Origin: Owenia fusiformis
Taxonomy: Eukaryota; Annelida; Polychaeta; Sabellida; Oweniidae
Direction of reading: 5' to 3'
Length of the DNA: 64,000 nt
Assembly: GCA_903813345.2 (NCBI GenBank)
Contig: CAIIXF020000003.1
Coordinates: 20,910,931-20,974,930, forward strand
Of this stretch, positions 1-9,900 are shown one piece after another; the first letter of the stretch is position 1; every line of letters starts with the position of its first letter. A program made the translations under genes and the position numbers. The notes under the pieces are model-generated. The model searched no databases. It was given only the letters and a program-made list of their open reading frames with translations, and was not told the DNA's origin.

Positions 1-422
1 GATCGGGATTCTGAGAATCTGCTCGGATATTTGAATGGTACAACTATAGCAGTGTATCTCTCCACAGCGATTCCAGTGTACGATAATATGGATGACGCCA
101 CGGTGACAGCTAAAAACCATTGGCAAACTAGACAGGAATATTTCTCGTATGATCCCCCGTCATACTGAAGTGCCTCTGGATAAAAGACCCGTATGCTACA
201 GTATGGCAGCGTCAGTCCGAGTAGCAGGTCTGCACATGCCAGACTTAGCACAAATTTGTTACTTGTCGTCTGCAAGAATTCAAACTTCGTAATAGCGACG
301 ATAGTTAATACGTTTGCTGCAATGACGAGAGACGCTGTCAACTCTGATATGATAATATAAGATATTCCAAAATTGTGACCAGTAAAGCCAGGTCTTGTAG
401 CAACTGTAACGTTTTCATCCAT
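1..422 (-). CDS. Rhodopsin-family GPCR, copy A (partial, runs off left edge)
   Basis: Codes for residues 1-140 of a class A seven-helix receptor of the plasma membrane; the rest lies outside the window. It matches the complete copy at 56207-57184 base for base with about seven differences by eye and no indel (constant offset 56762). The visible part holds the N-glycosylation sequon NVT at residues 4-6, TM1 with AANVLT, TM2 with LACADLLLG, TM3 with Cys97 and the ERY triplet (residues 121-123). Differences from the other copy include D5V, S8A, E90G and L112I, all conservative or in loops, so the fragment is open and looks functional as far as it goes. The start at 422 is preferred because the 4-nt length difference just upstream breaks the longer upstream reading frame seen in the other copy. 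Confidence 0.85.
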   Translation of the reverse strand, partial: MDENVTVATRPGFTGHNFGISYIIISELTASLVIAANVLTIVAITKFEFLQTTSNKFVLSLACADLLLGLTLPYCSIRVFYPEALQYDGGSYEKYSCLVCQWFLAVTVASSILSYTGIAVERYTAIVVPFKYPSRFSESR

Positions 423-856
423 CGTCTTTCCCCAAATTATCTGTTTTAACTTTCGTTCTTAGATAATATCTACAACCAATTTGTTATTATTTCGACCACT
501 TCGATTAGCAACGATCAACAGCACAGGCTGATAAATTGTATTAAATGCACGTTAAAAACGTACAAAAACAGGGATAAGGTAATTTATCATACATTAATGT
601 GGTCTCATCATCCATATTGCTTGTCAGGTAGTATTTTCCCCGGGGATTTGTTATCAATTAAAAACACAAATGGACCTCTCTATCGATACATTAAACAGCA
701 ATACAGCTATTACCCGTTACTAAAACAGTTTTTTCCAAAGGGAAGGCAGGGTCAATGGCATCTATGTGAAAATCTTGCATGTGTAGTGATGGAACATTTT
801 AGAACACCTTGACTTATTTACCAGCTAATGGTTAATTTTTGTTAGAATCATTTCGT
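1..856. repeat. Segmental duplication, left member (paired with 56763-57620)
   Basis: The first ~856 bases repeat 56763 to ~57620 in direct orientation. Identity is very high over the GPCR coding part and continues with small indels through about 430 bp of upstream flank. It ends shortly after the shared stretch TTAGAATCATTTCG, beyond which the two loci diverge. The duplicated block therefore carries receptor plus proximal promoter. Its left limit is outside the window. Confidence 0.85.
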
Positions 857-951
857 TCAGCTTGCATAGAAACATTTTCGTTGTTCATTCTGAATAGGGG
901 AGGTAAGCTTCCTAATCTGGATTCTTACGAAGGGGCAAACATACTCATGTA

Positions 952-1818
952 CACTCCCCTCCATAAGTTTGGCAACCTTTTTTCTCCATTGAACTACGTG
1001 TTAAAGCCACTTAACGTTTGAATTTTTATTTACTTAACCGCCGATGAAATAACTTATAATATTGATGGAAACGTAACTTGACTTTATTTCCAATACCTCC
1101 AAATTTTTTCAATTTTTTTCCTCAATTACAATAGGTCGAAAATTGATGATAGATTTGATGAATTTTTGAAAATCGTCATTCCCGTGTAATCCAATGGGAA
1201 ATGGAGGGTTCGGGGAAAATCCGAAATCAGGATATCTTTTCAGTAAAAGATTCAGTAAAAAATATTTTTATATAGAAAATTGAATTGTCTAACTTTTTTG
1301 AACTAAGTGTTTAGTTTATTTGATGAATATTAAAGTTACAGCGCTTCAAAGTCATTTTTGAAAAGAATTTTTCGCCTCCTGTGTTATTTCAATGTGAGAG
1401 GTTTTTTGAAAAACAATTTTGACTTTAAAGCCCTATAACTTTGTTGAATCTGAAGAAACATATCAATTTTTTGTTAAATAAAGATAGCAAATTCAATTAC
1501 CTGCTTAATTTTTTGCAAGGACTCGGATGGATGGATATTCTGTCATATGACTTGCGGCAAACCTACCATTTCCCATTGGTTAACATGGGAATGTCGATTT
1601 TCAAAAATTCATCAAATTCATCATCAATTTTCGACCTACTGTAATTGAGGGAAAAAATTGACAAAATTTGGAGGAATTGGAATTAAAGTCAAATTACGTT
1701 TCCATCAATAGTATTTAGTATTTTCATCGCAGGTTAAGTAAATAAAAATTCAAAGGTAAAGAGGCTTTAACACGTAGTTCAATGGGAAAAAAGGTTGCCA
1801 AACTTATGGAGGGGAGTG
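952..1818. mobile_element. Mariner/Tc1-like non-autonomous fold-back element
   Basis: About 245-bp terminal inverted repeats (952-1195 and about 1567-1818) begin CACTCCCCTCCATAAG and end with its complement. TA precedes the left end, as in Tc1/mariner insertions; the right TA is not intact. The ~370-bp centre has no transposase, only short chance ORFs. A single arm of the same family lies at 18182-18410. Family assignment rests on the end sequence and long TIRs only. Confidence 0.7.
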
Positions 1819-1872
1819 GGATTTTAGCAAATGAGAATATACGAGTTTGCGATCTACTACTTTGACAGAAAG

Positions 1873-1883
1873 ATTGACGTTTT
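1873..1883 (+). repeat. Target-site duplication of LINE A, left copy
   Basis: ATTGACGTTTT occurs here and again at 5532-5542 directly after the A-rich tail of LINE A. An 11-bp perfect direct repeat flanking a poly(A)-tailed element is the mark of target-primed reverse transcription and fixes the element limits at 1884-5531. Confidence 0.85.
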
Positions 1884-4800
1884 TATATTGTATCAAAGTA
1901 TGACTTTGTGGATTTGGAACACCAAGCCATTTTTCCATGCAAACTGAAACATCCAACCATACTCCAACTCAGTGCCAAATATGTATATGATTATAATCTT
2001 GATTTAATATGCTGTGGTGATGTAGAATTACATCCTGGGCCCCATACTACTGAAAAGTTAAATATACTGTTCTCTAACATAAATAGTATTAAGGCCCATG
2101 AAGGGTATAGATTTCAGGCATTGAAACAACGAGTTATTCGGGAGAATGCAAAGGTTGTTGCACTTTGTGAAGTAGGCACATTAACAGATAATGAAAATGT
2201 GTACATTATAGCAGATTTTGAAATTGCCTTCTACACTAAAAATGGCCGTGGACTAATGATCTATATACACAAATCCATACAGTATGATACAGAAGCTGTT
2301 AATGCTTTAAATGCTGATAGTTTAAATAATTACTGGATTTTGCTCAAATCAAATCATAAATTGATACTTTATGGTACTTTTTACAGGTCTCCGTCTCAAA
2401 CAGATGCGGAACGAAAAACCTATTTTAAAAATCTCGATCAAAATATTTCAAAAGCATTAAACTTTAAGAAAAATGAAGTTGATTTAATTATAAATGGAGA
2501 TTTTAATGCTCGAAATAGACAATGGTTTAATGATGATATTCAAAATCAAGCAGGTCTTGAATTAAACGAAATTTTGTGTGATTACGGTCTCAGTCAGCTG
2601 ATTGACTGTGCTACAAGGGTTGCTTCATCAACAAACCAGACAACAGGGGCTACTTCCTTACATAGATCCTGTATAGACCTTTTAATTACAAATTCCCCTG
2701 GGGTTGTAACTGACTTTGAAGTATGTTCACCCATAGGAAACACCGACCACTTTACTCTCAAAACAATACTTAAAGTCAAAATTCCGCGTGATCAATCATA
2801 CAAGAAAACCATTTGGTTTTATGAAGATGCTGATAAAGTCTCAATGACGCGTGAAATAAATGATTTAAATCTGGATGATTTGTTATTTGATCAAAATGAT
2901 CTCGATTTGCTTCTTCAAAACTTCATTGACAAATTAATATCCATATTCAACAGGTTTATACCGCATAAAGAGGTAACAATTCGACCAAATGATCAACCTT
3001 GGTTTGACCATACAATCAAAACTGAAATTAACAAACGGGACCGTCTCTATAGAAAATTCAAAAAGTCTCAAAGTTTAGACCACTTTAATCAATTTAAAGA
3101 ACAATCCAAATTAGTTATTGACCATATAAATAATAAAAAGACAAATTATGAAAATGAATATTGTGAAAAAACTCAAGAAAAATCTGCTAATTCGAAAGAA
3201 TATTGGCCAATGATCAAGGATCTTTTGGGTAAAAAATTCAGTAATCTCATCCCTGTTTTATATAATTATAATTTAAATAGATCAGCTGTCACAAGTCTTC
3301 AAAAAGCAAATCTTTTCTTGGAATATTTCATTGGAAAAAGTAGTATAGAGCAAAGTGACCAACTTCCACCATTTGATCATAGAACTGACCAACTTTTACA
3401 TCAATTTACAACTAACAGTGAAGAAATCGTTCAAATTTTACATTCGTTAGAAAACAATAAAGCTCCTGGACTTGACAATATTAGTAATGAAATGCTCAAA
3501 ATTAATGCAAACTCTCTAAAGATACCACTATCTAGGCTCTTCAATAAATTTTTACAAAATGACTTCTTCCCATCTTCTTGGAAGGAGGGAAATGTATCGG
3601 TGATTTACAAAAAATGGAAAAGATCAGACTGCTCTAATTATAGACCGATAACATTGCTCAACTGTATATCAAAAGTTTACGAAAGAGTTATATATAACAA
3701 TTTAAGTAATTTTCTCTTGTCTAAAAAGTTACTTTATAAATTGCAGTCTGGGTTCTTAAAAGGTCATAGTACTACAGGCCAACTGATTTCCATCATCCAT
3801 AAGATAAACAATGAACTTGAAAATGAAAATAATGTTCGTACAATTTTCCTCGACCTTACAGCGGCGTTTGATTCCGTCCACCATTATTTACTTTTGCATA
3901 AATTATCACGATATGGACTTTCACAGTCACTACTTAACCTTATAACCATGTACCTATCAAATCGAAAAAATTAAAGTCACAATAAATGGAATACAATCAA
4001 ATTTCTCACTTCCTGGTCAAATAGATGCAGGTGTCCCACAGGGCTCAATTCTTGGACCGTTATTATTTTTAATCTATATAAACGACTTGCCAGATGATTT
4101 AAATTCCCTTTGCTTTCTCTATGTTGATGATACATCACTTTATCATCCATACTCCAAAAATGATTCTAACTCCATTGACCTTTTACAAGATGATTTGAAC
4201 AAACTTTCTGAATGGTCAAATACTTGGAAAATGGCATTCAAAGCAGCAAAGAGTGCTGATCTCATTTTCAGACGACCAAGAAGTACTTTAAATAATATCC
4301 CTGATTTGACACTTAATGGTGAAACTCTGCCAAAAGTAAATAGTCACAAACATCTAGGTATGCACCTGGATGACATTCTAAATTTTGACGTGCACATTGA
4401 AAACTTATTGAATAAAGTTCAAAAAATGACAAATCCACTTCGTGCATTGAGCCATGAACTTAAAAGTAAACATCTTTCTAGGATAGCGGAATCATTTATA
4501 CGGCCACATTTTGACTTTCATGACATTATTTATCATACTGGTAACAAATTAACTCTTGACCGACTTGAGAGACTCCAGTACAGAATTGCATGCATTGTAT
4601 CAGGGTGTTTACATGGCTCAAATACAAATTCGGTATTGAAATTACTAAATTGGGACAAACTTGTTGACCGACGTGAATCACACATAGCAACGTTTATGTA
4701 CAAATTATCTTTAGGTCAAATGCCATCTTATATATCAGAAATTTTTCAACAATATAGACCAACCAGATTACATATGCAACTTAGAAATCCAGTTGATTTT

Positions 4801-5320
4801 CCCTTACCTACTAATATATCAGCTAAATTTAGAAATTCCTGTATCTTTTCATGCATAAATATTTGGAATTCACTCCCACTTGAAATTGAGATGTCAACCA
4901 ACAATATCCACCTTTAAAAATCATGTCAAAAGAAACTTCTCAACCCAACCAAAGATATTTACAAATTGTCAAAATATTGATATTGATAGATTTTATGAAA
5001 TTAGTTTGAACAGGCTTAGAGTAGGATTTCTTTTAAAATCACATGAATATGCTCATAACTTTCCTGGAATTTTGGATGACCTCTGTCAATGTGGAAAACC
5101 ACAAACTACTGAACACTTTTTCCTTCATTGCAACCTACATATCAATGAAAGACTAACTCTACTTGCAAAACTTTCAGAGCTAAATGCAATTGAAATTTTT
5201 CTAGATTCAAATGTTCGAAACAAAATTGAATTTCTACTAAATGGAAATGACGAACTAAATATTGAAGAAAACCAAGCTGTGCTGCAGATTACTGCCAATT
5301 TTGTATTCAGCTGTAAATAA
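1884..5320 (+). pseudogene. LINE A endonuclease/reverse transcriptase ORF, broken by two frameshifts
   Basis: Segment 1 is open from 1884 to 3974. Counting residues from 1908, it holds the 2A-like motif (37-45), then EN with NINS, ALCEVG, TFYRSPS, the INGDFNARN catalytic block and the NTDH motif. RT follows with [18 protein letters not shown] and motif A FLDLTAAFDS (Asp649). An extra A in the run at 3965-3970 throws it out of frame. Segment 2 continues to 4917 with GVPQGSILGPLLF, the YVDD box (4120-4131) and SHKHLG. A second frameshift falls between about 4881 and 4897. Segment 3 runs to 5320 with CQCGKPQTTEHFFLHC, a CCHC-like cluster also seen in LINE B. The copy cannot make a whole product, but its low damage suggests a young insertion. 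Confidence 0.9.
2016..2042 (+). other. 2A-like ribosome-skipping motif in LINE A
   Basis: The frame reads CCGDVELHPGP, matching the 2A consensus D-V/I-E-x-N-P-G-P except that the Asn is His. It sits at residues 37-45, just before the endonuclease. In known 2A peptides the break falls between the last Gly and Pro. The Asn-to-His change would be expected to impair activity. 2A sequences at the N-terminus of APE-type LINEs are established; activity of this copy is not. Confidence 0.75.
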
Positions 5321-5531
5321 CTATTTAATTTGTTTTCTGCTTATTGCCTAAACACCCCAGACAGAAAACCTGACACCACCCTTTAGTTTTTTTTTGTTTT
5401 TTATAATTTTACTATGTTTGTTAAATAAAAACTGCCACCAATGTTTTTCAACTTCGGCAGTCATTACATGTGTAATTTGTATGTACTAAAATTGAATAAA
5501 GAAGAATAAAAAAAAATAAAATAAAAAAAAA

Positions 5532-5542
5532 ATTGACGTTTT
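5532..5542 (+). repeat. Target-site duplication of LINE A, right copy
   Basis: Second copy of ATTGACGTTTT, immediately after the A-rich tail; pairs with 1873-1883. Confidence 0.85.
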
Positions 5543-5705
5543 CATAGATATACTAGTTTAATTCGGAATTTGTGGTCAATTCGTCAACTTCAGATTCGTT
5601 CATACACTTCACACAATCAACAGTTTACCACCAAAGGTTGAATAAATAAAATTTCTGCTCAGAGTATTGTTCATCGAATGGTACATAATATGTCACCGTA
5701 ACCCT

Positions 5706-6508
5706 ACTATCACACCAAACTAGTTCTCACTACGTTCTCGAAAACGGGCTTTAACTGTGTACGAACGGACTGGACCTACTAAGAACCGTTTGGGATCTAT
5801 TTACAAACTTCATCGAACGTACTCGAACGGGTAGGTCCTCAAGAACTTAGATAATGCTCAAAATGTTCTCGTGGTCGCCACGTTCTACAATTAGAACGAG
5901 TGACAACGTACTAACGACGAGCTGGACGTACTACGAACGGAACCGTCGTACTTCAATCCTACTAGGGACGTTTTAACAACGAGTTGAACTGTCTGAGGAC
6001 GTGTTGAGAACGAGGTAGAACTAATTGCTAACGGGTTTAAACTAATTAAGAAAGTATTTAACACTGCTTATGGACGAGTTAGCAAAAATATAGCTATCAC
6101 ACCAAACAAGTTGCCACTGCGTTCTTCAAAACTGGTTTTAAACTGTGTGCGAACGGAATGAACGTAGCTGCAACTTTCTAAGGTCTATTTACGAACTTTA
6201 TGAACGTTCTCAGACGGGAATGTGATTTTAGAATTTTGAATCGATTCAAAATTCGATGGCGACCATACCGCTCTGTAATCAGGTCATGTTGACCGTCTAG
6301 ACTAAGGGACGCGTTCTACTACGTTGCACGCCGACGTGGTGCGACCTGAACGAACTGCGAACGAGATGGACGTATTGAAGACTGTTTAAGAACGAAGAAG
6401 CTTATTATTTCAGACAAATTTCCCGACCACAGCCATTGAGCCCGTTTTACGACGTTTTCGTAGGACTGGCAAGAACGGGTAAGAACTACATGTAGTTTGG
6501 TGTGATAG
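5706..6508. mobile_element. CTATCACACC-ended non-autonomous DNA element
   Basis: 16-bp perfect terminal inverted repeats CTATCACACCAAACTA at 5706-5721 and, inverted, at 6493-6508. The interior is full of short diverged motifs such as GAACG and CGTTCT, with no transposase. The left end recurs internally near 6094 in direct orientation (CTATCACACCAAACAAG), so the unit looks composite or tandem. A related folded copy lies at 22526-22885. Confidence 0.7.
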
Positions 6509-6781
6509 GGGGGTAACGTATGATATGTAAGAGAAACGAGTGAAACAGTACATATGTACTTACGGTCATAGTGGGATCTTCATAAGCCGCCATTTTATTT
6601 CGCTCCGCAGCGTTTCCGCCGGAATGAAACGCTCCTTCGGGGATGTAAGAGCGTTTAGGTTAGACACCGTGTTTTTAGACAGTGCCAGTCCGACAAAATC
6701 ACATAAATTGTGTCTATGAAGCTTGTTAAGATAACGCGTTCATAAGTGCAAACGGGTTGGCATTTGTGGGTAGATAGCTGA
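6509..6781 (+). promoter_or_regulatory. Candidate 5' flank/5' UTR of the sulfotransferase gene
   Basis: Lies between the DNA element and the first coding exon. 6585-6680 is richer in G+C and CpG than its surroundings and contains short inverted words around GCGTTTCCGCCGG and GAAACGCTCC. No clear TATA box or initiator can be assigned. This is a positional inference only. Confidence 0.3.
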
Positions 6782-6956
6782 ATGGCGACTGATTGCATGA
6801 CACGTACCTCCACCGGATACACGGTGTACGGTAAAGATTATTTTAAGGATGGGACGGGGATTGTTCCTTTCAATCACCCTGCTGCATATACAGATGAGTG
6901 TACAAATCTAGAAATCCGAGATGATGACTTCTACTTCACTGGCTGGCCTAGAACAG
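6782..6956 (+). CDS. SULT-like exon 1 (start codon, PAPS-loop first half)
   Basis: Starts at ATG 6782 and ends in phase 1 at a GTAA donor (6957). Encodes 58 residues plus the first base of Gly59, finishing with [13 protein letters not shown]. The DDD-F-TxxP pattern matches the SULT segment before the phosphosulfate loop. An in-frame Met at residue 6 is an alternative start. Confidence 0.8.
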
Positions 6957-9900
6957 GTAACATTTTAAGTAAGAAAGATTAGTCTTGGTTCAAGACTGTG
7001 TACCCCCCCCACACACACACACACATACACACCTATTCACCTTCACCAACACACACAGTTGAAGTGAAGTAGATCGGGGGAGGGGTCAAGATTCTTAAGC
7101 AGGACTAAAGTAAGATATTTAGATTATTATTCAATGACAGTAATATTATATGTTTTAATAGGCATAAAAACAACAACTTATAAATCAATATACGACAATT
7201 ACAAATGTTCGAAGGTGGTTAAAGTTGCATGGAAGATTTGGCCCGAGGTTTGGTTCAAAAGTGATTGTGTGTCAAACATGATTGTGTGTCGTAACCCCTT
7301 TTGGTCTCTGAAGCAAATATAGTCTTTAATTTTTACACATAGCTAACCAAAGTGTAGGCTTCAAAATGTGTCCAACTGGTGCCAATCAAAACACAGTATT
7401 TCATATAATAACAACATTGCATTTAAATTACATCAATTTCATAGTTTCAAGTTAGCTGTCAAGTTGGCTAATCTGTTTACAAAAGTATACTCTAATTAGT
7501 TATGGAGACATACTATAACATGTCTCTGAATAACAAAAAAAATAATTGTTGTAATTAATGTTGTTATTTTTTATTTATTTTCATTTGAAATAAAAATTGT
7601 CAATGTCAAAATCATTGTTTTCTTTCTAAAGATGATATCCATGCATAAGTATAGTAATATGATATAGTTAAACTTAGATTCAAAGGAAGAATGTACACAT
7701 CGGAACAGCACAAGGGAAAAACCAATACCCGGTGATTTCAGAGGATAGTTTCATTTCGTTCAGTGGATGAGCTGCGCGCTCACGCATAACTGATTGCCGA
7801 ATATAATTATGGGGAGGGATATTTGAAATAATTGATTATTTCATCTTCAGAACATTTCGTTGAAAATGAGCTATTTGCCGGATAATTTTACACATTTACT
7901 TAGACAAATATTTATAGCCCCCTCCTATGCGCACTCGAAACATTCGGTTCGTGCTTTGTACGACATTCTGTCCACCTCGTGGTGAATTTCACCATATTGA
8001 ATGACCTATCATTATCTATTCCTTAAACAAATGGATCCCATAAATCCTAACCCTCAATAAATTGTTTGATTTAATTACACCCATGGGTTGTTTCCTAGAT
8101 CTTGAGTTCATGCAAAGTGGGATTACATCTTCAACAATGCTTTAGAGTCCTGGGCCTAATTCCTCAATGATCAAACGTACAACTTTTGTTTTGGTTGTGT
8201 TAATCAATTAAACCATTTCGAGGGTGAGAGGGGGATAACGTAGGCGGTATTGACCCCCAAACATGGCGCTGCAGAATAGGTCTTTTTAATTCCTCGAAAG
8301 CTGGCACTGAATACCATAATACTCACAGTTGGAAAAGGTTTGAAAGGTTTTTAACTCTTACCACAAGTTGGGAAAGAGTTATATTCACATTTTACATTTT
8401 ATGCTTGATCTACATCATGACGGATTTTGACCCAATTTGTGTATCAGAACTGAACACAATAGTGACAACCATATTGCACTGGTGCCTAACTTTTGTTGTA
8501 TTGTCACATAGCATAGTGTTGCTCATGGTTATAATAATTCACATCGTATCTATTTTTCTGGATATCCTAAATCCAAATATGAAAGTCAAAGAGGTCATAT
8601 GTCACATTAAATTGACCATTTTAATTATCTCCCTAGAGATCTTTCATCGCATGAGTGAACCAGATCTAACTTTTCTGCTAGTAACCATAGGAACAGTTGA
8701 AAAAAATCCAGGTCCCACAGAAAAGATACATGATGTTAAATTCCTTTTCTCAAATATCAACAGTATCGGAGCATCAAATGGCGCCAGGTTTGAAACATTT
8801 TATAGAGTTGCATCAGAGAATATTAGTATTGTAGGCATTTGTGAAGCTAGGAAGTATACGTATGATGTGATTGACCAACGATCTTCTCTTGGTGATGATT
8901 TTCATCCCCCATTATACAACCCAAACAACAGGGGATTATTGATTTATGTTAGAAGGGAATTATTATTAAAACCAAGACCTGACTTAGATACTACAGACTG
9001 TATCTGGGCAGAGATAAAATACAAAAACACCAACATTTTATATGGGATTTACTACAAATCACCCAATTTAGATAGAAATCAAGAAAAACTATCTTTTGAA
9101 AATGCTGAATATACTTTTAAGCAAGCCTCTAAATGTCAGAATGATTATTTACTTATAAATTGAGATTTTAACTCCAAGAACAAAAAATGGTGGTCCGATG
9201 GGCTTACTGATTCAAATGGGGAAAGACTAGATGAAATTTTGATTGATAGTAACCTTGTCCAAATTATTCATGAAGCCACGAGAATAACCAACCAATCACG
9301 ATCATGTATCGACCTAGCCATTACCAATGCACCAGACCTTTTAAGAGAAACTAAAGTTACATATCCAATAGGCTGCACTGACCACTCGACATTGGAACTA
9401 ACATTTCCAATGGAAATTGTAGGAAACTCAAAATATCAAAAACGTCTTTGGAAAGACCAATCTGACAGAGAAGACATAAACAGCCAAATTTTTGACATTA
9501 ACATTGAGCAAAGATATAGTGAATGTAAGGATATTGATAAATTAACAGAATCATTTACTAAGAGATATATTTAACATTTTCGAACAAAACATCCCAAATA
9601 AAATAAAAACCTTCAGTTCTAAAGACCAACCATGGATAAACAATAACATTAAACACTTGATTAGAAAAAATCACAATTCTATGAAAAGTTCAAAAATTCG
9701 AATCAACAGATTGACCATGACAACTATAAACTCTTAGCTCAGCAAATGAAAGAAAAAATCACTGAAGCCAAAGAAAACTATCACTCCAAAATATGTGACA
9801 ACCTTGAGACAGAAAATAATGGAAGCAACAAATACTGGGAAATTATTCAAAAACTTTTAAACAGAAAATACTACAGTGGTTTCCCCTCTTTGAAATTTGG

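Larger units (their letters stand above)
1884..5531 (+). mobile_element. Non-LTR retrotransposon copy A (Jockey-superfamily-like, 2A-bearing)
   Basis: A 3648-bp insertion flanked by an 11-bp target-site duplication. It encodes, in order, a 2A-like peptide, an APE-type endonuclease, a reverse transcriptase and a C-terminal Cys/His region. The 3' UTR ends in TTGAATAAAGAAGAATAAAA and an A-rich tail. No ATG opens the first frame inside the element, so it is 5' truncated within the leader. It belongs with the CR1/L2/Crack-type Jockey superfamily by domain order and motifs; the exact clade needs a phylogeny. Confidence 0.9.

Noticed and set aside
1441-1644. 67-codon ORF in the mariner-like element
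   Set aside because: Low-complexity AT-rich frame crossing the TIR; no transposase motif.
2594-2779. Minus-strand ORF in LINE A
   Set aside because: Shadow of the endonuclease frame.
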